Shown: positions 53,811 through 63,323 of the stretch, piece after piece | Position numbering within the stretch: the first letter of the stretch is position 1 | Layout: each line of letters starts with the position of its first letter | Source: Maridesulfovibrio sp. | Lineage (GTDB): Bacteria; Desulfobacterota; Desulfovibrionia; Desulfovibrionales; Desulfovibrionaceae | DNA length: 64,000 nucleotides | Assembly: GCF_963676065.1 (NCBI RefSeq) | Contig: NZ_OY780933.1 | Coordinates: 620,001-684,000, forward strand | Direction of reading: 5' to 3' | Notes under the pieces: generated by a model | The model's input: only the letters and a program-made list of their open reading frames with translations | Told to the model about the DNA's origin: nothing | The model's database searches: none | Translations under genes and position numbers: made by a program

Positions 53811-54481
53811 TGGATACACCTTTCATTATTACTCTGGACGGACCCGCCGGTGTAGGCAAATCAACCCTTGCTAAACGGCTGGCCGACCGATTTGAAATAG
53901 CCTACCTCGATACCGGGGCGATGTTCCGCGGCACTGCGTGGAAGCTTGGTCAGGGGTCATGGGACTGGGATGAAGAGAAGCTCGACGAAGCGCTCAAAGG
54001 GCTGGAATTCACCCTCTCCGGCAGTGGCAGCAATTCCACTCTAAGCCTGAACGGAACTCCGCTGACGGATGAAATTCGCACCGAGACAGTCGGGATGTGG
54101 GCTTCCAACATGGCCAGAATACCGGCCGTGCGCGAATATCAGAAAATAGCTCAGCGCCGCATAGGCGAAACAACATCGCTGATAGCTGAAGGCCGCGATA
54201 TGGGCACCGTAATATTCCCGCAGGCTCCCTGTAAATTTTTCCTTGATGCCGACCTTGAAGAACGGGCCCGCAGACGCTTTGAACAGCTGAAGGAAATGGG
54301 CAAACCGGCGGAAATGGAAGAACTGATTGAACAGATTGGTAAACGTGACGAGCAGGACCGCAACCGCAAAGTCGCACCGCTCAAACCGGCGGAAGACTCC
54401 ATCCTTGTGGATACAACCAATCTCGATATTAATGGAGTATTTGACAAGTTAGTGTTCGCAACTGAAAAAAAGATCAATTAA
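53810..54481 (+). CDS. cmk: Cytidylate kinase
   Basis: Phosphorylates CMP and dCMP with ATP. The 223-residue protein has the P-loop GPAGVGKST (11-19), AYLDTGAMFRG in the CMP site, the IAEGRDMGTVIFPQA block and the lid DEQDRNRKVAPLKPAEDSIL. It overlaps hisC by one base, with a terminator 29 bases after its stop. Size is normal. Confidence 0.95.
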   Translation: MDTPFIITLDGPAGVGKSTLAKRLADRFEIAYLDTGAMFRGTAWKLGQGSWDWDEEKLDEALKGLEFTLSGSGSNSTLSLNGTPLTDEIRTETVGMWASNMARIPAVREYQKIAQRRIGETTSLIAEGRDMGTVIFPQAPCKFFLDADLEERARRRFEQLKEMGKPAEMEELIEQIGKRDEQDRNRKVAPLKPAEDSILVDTTNLDINGVFDKLVFATEKKIN

Positions 54482-54509
54482 AAACGAACACACTATTTCA
54501 TGTGTTTCA

Positions 54510-54546
54510 GGCCGCTTGGATAATTTTCCAAGCGGCCTTTATTTTA
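54510..54546 (+). terminator. Intrinsic terminator of hisC-cmk
   Basis: GGCCGCTTGGA pairs with TCCAAGCGGCC around TAATTT; TTTATTTTAT follows. Confidence 0.88.
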
Positions 54547-54600
54547 TATCAACCCAAATGTTGCTTGACTTTAAGGCTCTACGTACTACCTAATTAATCC

Positions 54601-56079
54601 ATGAATCACCAACTAGACCAAACGGAGCTATCCGTGAAAATATCTTCTATTCTGAAAAAAATCTTTCCCGAACCGCTCGGACCGGTTTCAAATGAATTAA
54701 CCGATGAACTGGCGGCTTCCTTTTTTCCCGCAGACTCAACCAGACTGGCCCACATGCGTCAGGCATGCCGTACCGCAAGCCGACTGGCCTATCAGATGGA
54801 CTACGATGAGCAGACCGCGAAAAAAATCATCACCGCTGCTCTTTTTCATGATGTGGGCTATTCTGAAAAGCTTAACAAAACCGGATTTCACCCTCTCGAC
54901 GGAGCGGCTTACCTCGCCCACTGTAACGCTCCCGAAGACGTAATCAGTGCTGTTCTCTGGCATTCCAGCACCCCGATTGAAATTGAGAATCTCCCCGAGA
55001 TCAAAAAAATATACGACAACTTTCCCGGCCCGAACTACGACAGCCCTATCCATAAGGCAGTTGCATACGCGGACTTCAGGACCTCCCCCCTCGGCGAATC
55101 CTACTCTTTCGGCCAACGCATTGCTGAGCTTGAAAGCAGATTTGGAATCGGTTCAGTTCCGCCGTCCATAGCTCGCATGACTCTGCCATACGCCCGCAAG
55201 AATCAGCGGGATTATGCCAGCACCATCGCCTGTGCACAGGGTAAAAATCTGCCATGGATTTTCTGCGACATCGACAACACCCTGATCATGCCGGGAAAAC
55301 GCATCGATCGCCGCACCCTGAACGCAATCAACCGCTACACCACAGCAGGCGGGCATTTCTCGCTCATTAGCGGAAAACATATGATCAGCGTCCCGCATCT
55401 GATCAGCTGCGTCGGCGACCACACACCGCATGTCGGAGTAAACGGTTCGGTAATTGTGCGCAACGGCAGGCTGGAGATTTTCGGTGAAACCATCACCCCC
55501 TTCAAAGCTATTGAAGACGCACTGCTGGAAGCAAATGTAAACTACGCGACCTATGTGCAGGATGGCATCTGGACCCGTTCTGATCTCAAAGCAAAAGAAC
55601 TGGAGGACTTCGCCAACGTAGGTGAAATAATGCCCCAGTCCGGTCCTACCCCGGAAGAAAAAGGAGCCATTAAAATCCTGACCTTTTCCCATCGCGACCA
55701 GACGGAACAATGCGAACTTGTCCGCAATCTTGCCGATGCATACGGCATGAACTGCGTACGCACGGCCGAAGATTTCCTTGAGATAGGACCCGCCAGGCAC
55801 GGAAAACATTCCGCCATGATGCAGATCATGAAAGAAGCAGGATGGTCGGACCTCAACTCCATCGCCATAGGTGACAGTGAAAACGACCTCACCATGTTCG
55901 GGCACGCAGGCATAAGCGCTGTCGTCGCCAATGCAGCAAGGGAGGCTTTGCCTTCGGCAGATATGATCATCCCGGCCTGCGAGGAATATGGTGTAGCCCG
56001 TCTTCTGGACACGCTTGTGGATTCAGCTCAAGACGGCTGCTGGTCCATCCCCTGCAACTGGCTTTCTGCCCATAAATAA
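54601..56079 (+). CDS. HD phosphohydrolase fused to a Cof-type HAD phosphatase
   Basis: 492 residues with two catalytic domains. Residues 45-200 form an HD domain: H51, H83-D84 in ALFHDVGYSEK, H121 in VLWHSSTPIE and D158 in AYADFR. Residues 215-470 form a HAD IIB (Cof) phosphatase: D223-x-D225 in FCDIDNTLI, SGKHM (258), K402 and GDSENDL (424-430), with a cap domain between. Both sets of active-site residues look intact. HD proteins often act on nucleotides, and Cof-type HADs on sugar or nucleotide phosphates. Physiological substrates are unknown. There is no strong ribosome site before the ATG, which is the only plausible start. Confidence 0.82.
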   Translation: MNHQLDQTELSVKISSILKKIFPEPLGPVSNELTDELAASFFPADSTRLAHMRQACRTASRLAYQMDYDEQTAKKIITAALFHDVGYSEKLNKTGFHPLDGAAYLAHCNAPEDVISAVLWHSSTPIEIENLPEIKKIYDNFPGPNYDSPIHKAVAYADFRTSPLGESYSFGQRIAELESRFGIGSVPPSIARMTLPYARKNQRDYASTIACAQGKNLPWIFCDIDNTLIMPGKRIDRRTLNAINRYTTAGGHFSLISGKHMISVPHLISCVGDHTPHVGVNGSVIVRNGRLEIFGETITPFKAIEDALLEANVNYATYVQDGIWTRSDLKAKELEDFANVGEIMPQSGPTPEEKGAIKILTFSHRDQTEQCELVRNLADAYGMNCVRTAEDFLEIGPARHGKHSAMMQIMKEAGWSDLNSIAIGDSENDLTMFGHAGISAVVANAAREALPSADMIIPACEEYGVARLLDTLVDSAQDGCWSIPCNWLSAHK

Positions 56080-56178
56080 AGACTTTTTTCAGTCCGGTTG
56101 CGACTTTCCGTCATTGTGCTATAAGAATCAGAGTTAAACTCTGAGCACTTTTCGCACTTTTAAGGAGGTCGCTCCGGT

Positions 56179-57213
56179 ATGAAAAAATCCCTTATACTCA
56201 GCACTGCGGCAATTACACTCACTTTTGCCGTGTTATTGTTGACCTCCGGTTGCTCCAAAAACAGCACCGCTACCATCAACAACTGGGGCGCTGATCTGAC
56301 CAAAGCCCTGACCACCGAAAATCCTTTTCAGGAAATTGAACTCTTTTACGGAACAGACCGACACTCCGGAGGAAGCACCGAACCGGCAAAAGCATACAAT
56401 GCTGACCGGGGAGAACTCAGCTGGGGAGCCTGCTCTGTTGCCGTTCCATATGACAAAAAGATCAAGACCCTGAAAAAGTCCGCTTTCACCATGACTTCAT
56501 ACGGAATGCGTCCCGACGGAGAATATACGCTCAAGGATGTTCGCCCGCTTCCCCGGAAGTCAATTGAAACAATTTTACCCAAAAGACTGGCCAGATGCCC
56601 GGACAAATCCGCACTGGTTTTTATTCACGGGGTGGATGTTTCATTTGAGGAAGCCGCCCTGAGCACCGCACGCCTGAGCTACCATCTGCAATATCAGGGC
56701 GCACCCATCTTTTTCAGCTGGCCGGCTCAGGCGGAATACCTGCAGGATGAGAAAAATGCGCAATACTCAATTGCACAGCTGACCGAATTCATCAAAACGA
56801 TCGCACAGACTCTGCAAGCGGAAGACATCTACCTGATCGGCGACGGCATGGGCTGCCTGCCGCTGTGCGAGGCAATGACAAAAGTAAAACTCGCTCCCGC
56901 TGATATGGCCCGCATCAGGGATTTGATCCTCATAACCCCGGATATAAACCGCACTAAATTTGCTGAAGACATACTGCCCCGAATGCATAACACAAGCGCT
57001 CATATCACGGTCTACACTTCAAACACCGATGATGCCCTGACCACCGCCCACAAAAACCGCGCAGGAGTCAGACTTGGCGATGTTTTAAATAACACAGACA
57101 TGCCGGGGATCGATTTTGTGGACGCTTCCGCAGTCAGCACAAACATGAACGGCAAACCCATGGTCGTAAAAAAGACATCAATCTACAACGACATTTCAAG
57201 CATAATAAAATAG
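56179..57213 (+). CDS. Lipoprotein with DUF900-type alpha/beta-hydrolase fold lacking nucleophile Ser and catalytic His
   Basis: 344 residues. The signal peptide ends in LTSGC (C25), so it is predicted to be lipidated. The fold is recognisable from ELFYGTDRHSGG, LVFIHGVDVSFEEAALSTAR, GAPIFFSWPAQAE and ITPDINRTKFAEDI. In the family the nucleophile elbow reads about HSMGN; here it is GDGMG (221-225), with Gly at 223 in place of Ser. The late GHSYY-type His motif is also absent (NMNGKPMV). It should be inactive as an esterase, suggesting a binding or structural role at the outer membrane. AAGGAGGT precedes the start. Monocistronic. Confidence 0.8.
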   Translation: MKKSLILSTAAITLTFAVLLLTSGCSKNSTATINNWGADLTKALTTENPFQEIELFYGTDRHSGGSTEPAKAYNADRGELSWGACSVAVPYDKKIKTLKKSAFTMTSYGMRPDGEYTLKDVRPLPRKSIETILPKRLARCPDKSALVFIHGVDVSFEEAALSTARLSYHLQYQGAPIFFSWPAQAEYLQDEKNAQYSIAQLTEFIKTIAQTLQAEDIYLIGDGMGCLPLCEAMTKVKLAPADMARIRDLILITPDINRTKFAEDILPRMHNTSAHITVYTSNTDDALTTAHKNRAGVRLGDVLNNTDMPGIDFVDASAVSTNMNGKPMVVKKTSIYNDISSIIK

Positions 57214-57225
57214 CATAAGTTTATC

Positions 57226-57275
57226 ACAAATAAAGAACCGCGATACCTTTGAGGGTATCGCGGTTCTTTATTTGT
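57226..57275. terminator. Bidirectional terminator with perfect 22-bp stem
   Basis: Arms 57226-57247 and 57254-57275 are perfectly complementary around TTTGAG. The stem includes AAATAAAG/CTTTATTT at its base, giving T-rich ends on both strands, so it can terminate both the lipoprotein gene and rnhA. Confidence 0.88.
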
Positions 57276-57308
57276 TCTTCAAATTGCCGGAAAGCGGAGA
57301 CTGATCGG

Positions 57309-57773
57309 CTAGGCACCTTCGTCTTCAATAAGATCGCCTGATGATGCCGCAGTACGGGCCAGATCATCACAGCGTTCGTTTTCCGGGTCTCCGGCATGTC
57401 CTTTGACCCAGCGAAAAGTCACATTGTGCTTTTCCAGTAGCGGAATGAACTGCAACCAAAGATCCTTGTTCTTAACCGGCTTCTTCGCCGCGGTTTTCCA
57501 GCCGTTTTTCTGCCAGTTATCAATCCACTTCTTAGTGAATGCATTTTTCACGTACTGGGAATCAGTGTAGAGGGTAACCTCGCATGGTTCTTTAAGCTCA
57601 GTCAGGGCCGCGATAACCGCCCGCATTTCCATGCGGTTGTTGGTTGTTTTCCGGTAGCCCTGTGAGAGTTCCTTACGGTGTTCGTTAAATAGCAGCACCG
57701 CCCCGTATCCGCCCTTTCCGGGATTACCGAGACAGGAGCCGTCTGTATATATGGTAAGTTTTTTCTTGGACAT
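57309..57773 (-). CDS. rnhA: Ribonuclease HI
   Basis: Degrades RNA in RNA-DNA hybrids. 154 residues with catalytic D10 in [20 protein letters not shown], the Glu in [13 protein letters not shown], the Asp in [12 protein letters not shown] and the His/Asp region in [19 protein letters not shown]. It follows the TPM-like gene by nine bases on the same strand. Together with rnhB this organism has both H-type ribonucleases in the window. Confidence 0.96.
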   Translation of the reverse strand: MSKKKLTIYTDGSCLGNPGKGGYGAVLLFNEHRKELSQGYRKTTNNRMEMRAVIAALTELKEPCEVTLYTDSQYVKNAFTKKWIDNWQKNGWKTAAKKPVKNKDLWLQFIPLLEKHNVTFRWVKGHAGDPENERCDDLARTAASSGDLIEDEGA

Positions 57774-57782
57774 TTACCTTCA

Positions 57783-58352
57783 TTATTCCTTGTGTGCTGA
57801 TGACTCCGGGTCGGACAGGCTTCTATTTCCGTCTGTATAAACTTTAGGGACTGCCTGATTGGCATCGACATTGACCAGCCGGTCCCAGATCATGGACAGA
57901 CAGGTCATGAGTGAAGTCGGCCACTCATCATCAGAAAAATGGTTTACAAAATGTTTATTCTCAAGCTCCGAAATAAACCCCTTGCCCAAAGCATGCGCCA
58001 CAAGACCGGGAAAATGCATACCCACACCCTGAGTAGGCGGCGAAATGACAATCAATAATTCTTTGGGATCAACTTCCTGAGACGTAATAGGATCAAGAAT
58101 TATCTGAATACGGACTTTGACCCCGAATTCAGACCGCATACTGCGAATGAATCCCTGCACGAAATCCCTTTCTGAACGGCTCAAAACCTTGGTCTGGTCC
58201 CAGAGAGCGTTACGGGCCTGTATTTTCTCCAGAGTGGATTGGTTATTTACCCAAAATGCATAAACAACCAGACCGAGAACAATAACCATCCCGATCAACC
58301 TGAGAAACTTTTCCGCGCCGGTCTTACCCTGAGGTTTAATAAACAGTGCCAT
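57783..58352 (-). CDS. Membrane-anchored TPM-domain-like protein
   Basis: 189 residues: one N-terminal membrane segment (about 19-36, LIGMVIVLGLVVYAFWV), then a domain resembling the TPM fold (LSRSERDFVQGFIRSMRSEF, then DPKELLIVISPPTQGVGMHF and FSDDEWPTSLMTCLSMIWDR). TPM-domain proteins occur in cell-envelope and photosystem-repair roles; here function is unknown. It precedes rnhA in the same transcript. A truncated or diverged fold is possible because the usual acidic metal-binding residues are not obvious. Confidence 0.6.
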   Translation of the reverse strand: MALFIKPQGKTGAEKFLRLIGMVIVLGLVVYAFWVNNQSTLEKIQARNALWDQTKVLSRSERDFVQGFIRSMRSEFGVKVRIQIILDPITSQEVDPKELLIVISPPTQGVGMHFPGLVAHALGKGFISELENKHFVNHFSDDEWPTSLMTCLSMIWDRLVNVDANQAVPKVYTDGNRSLSDPESSAHKE

Positions 58353-58452
58353 GGATCATACCCTGTGCTGCTTGAGTGATTGAAATCAGATTTGAAGAAG
58401 TACCTTCAAGTGCTTATGGTATCAAGTATTTGCTTTCATGTAAAAATAGAAG

Positions 58453-59832
58453 CTAAGCACTCAGCTCAGCCGCCAGCCGGGCAAGCATGCTTTCCACACG
58501 ATTCCTGATTTCGGCAAGCTGAGCCTTTGATGAAGCTTCAAAACGAAGCGTCAAAGCCGCCTGTGTGTTGGAAGCCCGGACCAGAGCCCAGCCGCCATCA
58601 AAGACAACGCGCACTCCGTCTATATCTATTACTTCATAGTCCTCAGCAAGCTCTAGCGCCGCCCTCCGCACCAGCTCAAACTTGATTTCCTCGGGGTATT
58701 CCACGCGCAGTTCCGGGGTGAAATATGTCTGCGGCCATTCCTCCCACATTTCTGAAACCGGAACCTCTGAACCGGAAAGGATCTCCAGCAGCCGCAGCGC
58801 GGAATAAAGCCCGTCATCAAATCCGTAAAAACGGTCAGCAAAAAAAATGTGCCCGCTCATCTCACCGCCGAGGCCGGCCCCGGTTTCGATCATCTTGGCT
58901 TTCATCACAGAATGTCCGGTACGGGCCATGAGCGGATTACCGCCATGCCGGGCCACATCATCGAAAAAGAGATGGCTGCATTTCACATCGGCAACCACGG
59001 TTTCCCCGGGCTTTCTTTCCAGCATTTCACGGGCATAGAGGGCCAGCAGACGGTCTCCGGGTACCAGCCGCCCTTTTTCATCTACAGCTCCGATCCGGTC
59101 AGCATCGCCGTCCAGCCCGATACCTACCTCTGCACCATGCTGAACAACAGCCTTAAAAAGATCGCCCATATATTCGGCAACCACCGGGTCAGGATGATGG
59201 TTGGGGAAATCCCCATCAGGTTCGCAATATTGCGGAATAACCTCGGCTCCAGCCCGGCGCAGCAGCTCCAGAGCTATATGCCCTCCGGCACCGTTGCCGC
59301 CATCCAGAACAACCTTGACAGCACGCTTAAGCTTGATGCCTGAAAGCAGATCATCCATGTAGAAGGGGACTATATCGTGGTAAGAGATAACACCGGTTCC
59401 TTCGCTGAATTCACCGGACGCCATTATTTCATATATCTGCTGGATATCATCGGTATGGATGGTTGTTTCGCCCTCCCAGACCTTGAAGCCGTTGAATTCA
59501 GGAGGATTGTGGCTGGCGGTGATCATCACCCCCGCTTTATAGTTCAGTTTTTTAGCCGCGAAATAAAATGCTGGAGAAGGGACTAGGTTAAGAAACAGGA
59601 CATCAACGCCGGAAGCATTCAACCCCCGCCCCATTGCCTGCTGATAGCCCGGTGAGCTGTGGCGGCAGTCATGGCCGACCACTGCGCGGTCCCACCCTTT
59701 TGACCTGAACCATGTGCCGCAGGCCAGTCCAAGCCGCTCGACCCACTCTTCATCGAAATCATGATCCACAACTCCACGGATATCGTAAGCCCTGAATATC
59801 TCTTTTTTGATTTCTTTCACTGAATTCTCCAT
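58453..59832 (-). CDS. Phosphomannomutase/phosphoglucomutase
   Basis: 459 residues of the alpha-D-phosphohexomutase family. The phosphoserine loop is MITASHNPPEFNGFKV (S107), the Mg loop GLDGDADRIGAVD, the sugar-binding loop GGEMSGHIFF and the phosphate-binding loop RASNTQAALTLRFEA. The N-terminal FRAYDIRGVVDHDFDEEW is typical of AlgC/ManB-type enzymes with dual mannose/glucose specificity. It supplies sugar-1-phosphates for surface polysaccharide. It is monocistronic and divergent from hflKC. Confidence 0.94.
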   Translation of the reverse strand: MENSVKEIKKEIFRAYDIRGVVDHDFDEEWVERLGLACGTWFRSKGWDRAVVGHDCRHSSPGYQQAMGRGLNASGVDVLFLNLVPSPAFYFAAKKLNYKAGVMITASHNPPEFNGFKVWEGETTIHTDDIQQIYEIMASGEFSEGTGVISYHDIVPFYMDDLLSGIKLKRAVKVVLDGGNGAGGHIALELLRRAGAEVIPQYCEPDGDFPNHHPDPVVAEYMGDLFKAVVQHGAEVGIGLDGDADRIGAVDEKGRLVPGDRLLALYAREMLERKPGETVVADVKCSHLFFDDVARHGGNPLMARTGHSVMKAKMIETGAGLGGEMSGHIFFADRFYGFDDGLYSALRLLEILSGSEVPVSEMWEEWPQTYFTPELRVEYPEEIKFELVRRAALELAEDYEVIDIDGVRVVFDGGWALVRASNTQAALTLRFEASSKAQLAEIRNRVESMLARLAAELSA

Positions 59833-60111
59833 CGTGGTTTTTTTATTTTTATCGGCAGATAAAAGTTAACTTTACATGTGTCAAAACTTCATAAAAAAAT
59901 AAACAATTTTTAAACGTACTGATTTTAAGGTTTTATCTTTAGAACAATTTGATATAATCTGTGCATATTTGCTGACGCGTCGCAGGTAACGAATAACTGC
60001 CATCTGCTTTTTGATTATAAATGCGTTGACGCGGTTATTATTTCATTAACATTTCGATCCGCATATCCGATTTTCCTTGATATGTGGGTCTATCTCACCT
60101 ATCAAATATAC
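59833..60111. promoter_or_regulatory. Divergent control region of phosphomannomutase and hflKC
   Basis: AT-rich. A perfect TATAAT lies at 59953-59958 on the plus strand, but with a poor -35, giving a leader of roughly 150 nt before hflK. GACGCG occurs at 59974 (within the palindrome GACGCGTC) and again near 60025, which could pair in the leader RNA. No further gene is seen. Confidence 0.4.
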
Positions 60112-61185
60112 ATGAACTGGGACTGGGACAAATTATCCGAACAACGGCAGAGGAATAAAGGCGGAGGAGGAGCTCCTAAACCGCCGAATGTGGACGATAT
60201 CAACTCCACGATCAAAAAACTCCGCGGTACCGGCTTGCCGGGCGGAAAATTTATCATCATCGGCATCATCCTGCTCTGGTTTCTTTCCGGGGTATACATT
60301 GTAGAACCGGATGAAGTCGGTGTGGTAACCAGATTCGGTAAGTACGTAAGTACAACAACACCGGGACCGCATTACCATCTTCCGATTCCCATTGAATCGG
60401 TCATGAAACCCAAAGTTTCACAGATCAGACGTGTGGAAGTGGGTTTCCGTTCTTACGGCTCTTCGCGCTCCTTTACTCAGGGACAATCGCGCAACGTGCC
60501 GGAGGAATCTCTTATGCTGACCGGTGATGAGAACATCGTTGATGTTCAATTCATCGTGCAATACCAGATCAAAGATCCGGTTGACTACCTTTTCAAAGTC
60601 AGCAATCAGGCGAAAACCATTCAGGATGCTGCCGAAGCGGCCATGCGTGAGATCATCGGTAAAACCAAGATCGAGCTGGCCCTGACCACCGGTAAACTCC
60701 AAATTCAGACCGAAACCAGAAACCTGCTGCAGGAAATTTCAGACCGCTACAAACTCGGGGTCAATGTTCTCGCAGTGCAGTTGCAGAACGTGCATCCACC
60801 GAACGAGGTTGTGGACGCGTTTAAAGACGTTGCGTCCGCGCGTGAAGATAAAAGCCGCTACATCAATGAAGCGGAAGCCTATCGCAACGACATTCTGCCT
60901 AAGGCAAGAGGTCAGGCTGCGGTTATCCTGAACAAAGCTGAAGCCTACAAGGAGACCAAGATCCGTCAGGCAGAAGGTCAGGCTAAACGTTTTATGGCTG
61001 TTTACAAAGAATACCAGAAGGCCAAGGATATTACGGTAAAACGTCTGTATCTGGAAACAATGCAGAACATTCTTGCCAATCCTAAAGTCACCAAGGTTAT
61101 CCTTTCCGATGACGCGGCCCAAAAGGCACTCCCGTTCCTCTCTCTGGACGGAAAGGGACTTCCCATCCACAACGGTAAAAAATAG
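60112..61185 (+). CDS. hflK: HflK, SPFH-domain regulator of membrane protease FtsH
   Basis: 357 residues from ATG 60112 (MNWDWDKLSEQRQRNKGGGG), the typical HflK start; an upstream ATG at 60082 is possible. One membrane segment (about 48-66, FIIIGIILLWFLSGVYIV) is followed by the SPFH domain with GVVTRFGKYVSTTTPGPHYHLP, then the coiled-coil with EAEAYRNDILPKARGQAAVI. HflK and HflC form a periplasmic cage around FtsH. The start of hflC is six bases downstream. Confidence 0.94.
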   Translation: MNWDWDKLSEQRQRNKGGGGAPKPPNVDDINSTIKKLRGTGLPGGKFIIIGIILLWFLSGVYIVEPDEVGVVTRFGKYVSTTTPGPHYHLPIPIESVMKPKVSQIRRVEVGFRSYGSSRSFTQGQSRNVPEESLMLTGDENIVDVQFIVQYQIKDPVDYLFKVSNQAKTIQDAAEAAMREIIGKTKIELALTTGKLQIQTETRNLLQEISDRYKLGVNVLAVQLQNVHPPNEVVDAFKDVASAREDKSRYINEAEAYRNDILPKARGQAAVILNKAEAYKETKIRQAEGQAKRFMAVYKEYQKAKDITVKRLYLETMQNILANPKVTKVILSDDAAQKALPFLSLDGKGLPIHNGKK

Positions 61186-61190
61186 GGGAT

Positions 61191-62054
61191 ATGAATATGA
61201 GTTTACTCAAAAAAGGTTCCGCTCCCCTGGCAATTCTGATTATCGTTGCCGTGCTGGGGATCGCCCAAAGTGCATATATAGTTAAGCAGACCGAAAAAGC
61301 CATCGTGCTCCAGCTCGGTAAACCGAAAGCAGGACCGATGGGACCGGGGCTGCATTTTAAACTGCCCTTTGTTCAAAACGTGATCTACTTTGACTCACGC
61401 CTTCTGGAATATGATGCCCGCCCGGCTGAAATCCTGACCAAAGACAAAAAGAACATGGTCGTGGATAACTACTCCAAATGGCGCATTTCAGATCCGTTAC
61501 TGTTTTACCGCACAGTGCGTTCCATTCCGCGCGCTCAGGCCCGGCTTGATGATATCATCTATGCTGAGCTTCGCGTTGCCCTTGGACGTTACACGCTGAT
61601 TCAAATCATCTCCAGTGACCGTACTTCCATCATGGAAGAGGTTACTCAGACTTCAAACCTCCTGCTCAAGCCCTACGGCATTGAAGTCCTTGATGTCCGC
61701 ATCAAGCGTACGGACCTGCCGCCGGAAAACGCCCGTGCTATTTACGGACGTATGAGAGCTGAACGTGAACGTATGGCTAAGCAATACCGTTCACAGGGTA
61801 ATGAAGCGGCGGCCCGCATTACCGCTCAGGCCGATAAGGAAAGAGCAATCACAATCGCCGATGCGAACCTCAAAGCTGAGATTCTGCGAGGTGAAGGTGA
61901 TGGTAAAGCAACCAAGATCTACGCCGACAGCTTCGGCAAGGCTCACAAGTTCTATGAATTCAAAAAGTCTCTCGAAGCTTACGAAGCAGGATTCAAGGAC
62001 AACACCAAGTTCATCCTTTCGCAGGAAAATCCGTTCTTGAAGTTTATGAAGTAG
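61191..62054 (+). CDS. hflC: HflC, partner of HflK in the FtsH cage
   Basis: 287 residues. N-terminal membrane segment (about 11-29, PLAILIIVAVLGIAQSAYIV), SPFH domain beginning KAIVLQLGKPKAGPMGPGLH, and a charged coiled-coil carrying the HflC pattern RMRAERERMAKQYRSQGNEA. AGGGG precedes the ATG by a few bases; a second Met at codon 3 is equally possible. It is paired with hflK, and a terminator follows. Confidence 0.95.
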   Translation: MNMSLLKKGSAPLAILIIVAVLGIAQSAYIVKQTEKAIVLQLGKPKAGPMGPGLHFKLPFVQNVIYFDSRLLEYDARPAEILTKDKKNMVVDNYSKWRISDPLLFYRTVRSIPRAQARLDDIIYAELRVALGRYTLIQIISSDRTSIMEEVTQTSNLLLKPYGIEVLDVRIKRTDLPPENARAIYGRMRAERERMAKQYRSQGNEAAARITAQADKERAITIADANLKAEILRGEGDGKATKIYADSFGKAHKFYEFKKSLEAYEAGFKDNTKFILSQENPFLKFMK

Positions 62055-62088
62055 CCAGCTTTAGTCAAATAGCTTGGCAAACTCGACA

Positions 62089-62130
62089 TAAAAAGAATAA
62101 GCCCGTAGTATCTTAAAAGATATTACGGGC
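62089..62130 (+). terminator. Intrinsic terminator of hflKC
   Basis: AAGCCCGTAGTATCTT pairs with AAGATATTACGGGCTT (one G-T pair) around a two-base loop, followed by TTAATTTT. Confidence 0.88.
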
Positions 62131-62153
62131 TTTAATTTTGCCGGAGAGATAAC

Positions 62154-63275
62154 ATGAAAAACTGCAAACACCTCATCGTCGGGGCCGGGATTACGGGCGG
62201 AACCATCGCAAGACGCATTGCCGAAGACCTTGGCGAGCGGGTTATAGTCATAGACAGACGCGGCCACATAGGCGGTAACTGCCACAGTCATATAAATGAA
62301 GACACGGGCATAGAGATTCACAGCTACGGCACCCATATTTTCCATACCAAAGAACGCCGGGTCTGGGATTTCATGAACCGGTTTACAGAATTCAACGGTT
62401 ACAGACATAAGGTGGTAACCACTTATCAGGGCCGCACATTCCATATGCCGGTCAACCTGCAGACCATCAATTCATTTTTCGGAATCAGCTTAAAACCGCA
62501 CGAAGTCGAAGGATTTATCCAGAGCAAAAGTGCGCAGGAAAACATAACCGATCCGCGGAATCTGGAAGAAAAAGCAATCAGCCTGATCGGCCGGGAATTA
62601 TACGAGGCTTTTGTTAAAGGATACACCCTCAAACAATGGGAATGCGACCCGAAAGAGCTGGACGCATCGATAATTACCCGCCTTCCATTCCGGCACACAT
62701 ATGAATGTGACTATTTCACCGACCGTTATCAGGGGCTGCCGTGGGAGGGTTATGAAAAACTATTTGAGCGTCTGCTGGATCACGAACTGATTGAAACCCG
62801 GCTGAATACGGATTTCTTTTCTGTCCGGGACAAAATACAGCAAGACTGCAACATATACTACACCGGCCCGGTGGACAGCTATTTTGCATACTGCCATGGA
62901 GAGCTCACATGGCGTTCCCTGCGTTTTGACTACCGGGTGGAAGATGTGCCTGACTTTCAGGGCACCTCGGTCATGAATTACGCGGATATCGACGTGCCTT
63001 ACACTCGCATTCATGAATACCAACACTTGCACCCGGAAAGGGAAAACAAAAGCGGCAGAACCGTCACAGCACGCGAATTCTCCATGAAATGGATACGAGG
63101 CGAAGAACCATACTATCCGGTCAATACAGATGAAGACCGCAAACGTCTTGAACTATATCAGGCGGAAGCGGCAAAGCTCGTAAACGTCCATTTCCTCGGA
63201 AGGCTGGGACAATACAAATATTATGATATGGATAAGGCCGTGCTGGCGGCGCTGGAGTTTTGCGACGAAATATAA
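62154..63275 (+). CDS. glf: UDP-galactopyranose mutase
   Basis: FAD enzyme that converts UDP-galactopyranose to UDP-galactofuranose for surface polysaccharide. The 373-residue protein has IVGAGITGGTIARRIAEDLG (8-27), then GGNCHSHINEDTGIEIHSYG, GTHIFHT, GYTLKQWECDPKELDASIIT (catalytic region) and LGRLGQYKYYDMDKAVLAAL at the C-terminus with the FAD-binding Arg. CCGGAGAG precedes the ATG. It is a single gene, convergent with hemW. Together with the phosphomannomutase and flippase in this window it implies a galactofuranose-containing surface glycan. Confidence 0.94.
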   Translation: MKNCKHLIVGAGITGGTIARRIAEDLGERVIVIDRRGHIGGNCHSHINEDTGIEIHSYGTHIFHTKERRVWDFMNRFTEFNGYRHKVVTTYQGRTFHMPVNLQTINSFFGISLKPHEVEGFIQSKSAQENITDPRNLEEKAISLIGRELYEAFVKGYTLKQWECDPKELDASIITRLPFRHTYECDYFTDRYQGLPWEGYEKLFERLLDHELIETRLNTDFFSVRDKIQQDCNIYYTGPVDSYFAYCHGELTWRSLRFDYRVEDVPDFQGTSVMNYADIDVPYTRIHEYQHLHPERENKSGRTVTAREFSMKWIRGEEPYYPVNTDEDRKRLELYQAEAAKLVNVHFLGRLGQYKYYDMDKAVLAALEFCDEI

Positions 63276-63323
63276 AGCCAGAATTTCAATAGTTGGCCTG
63301 CGACAGGCATATCCCGGCTATCT

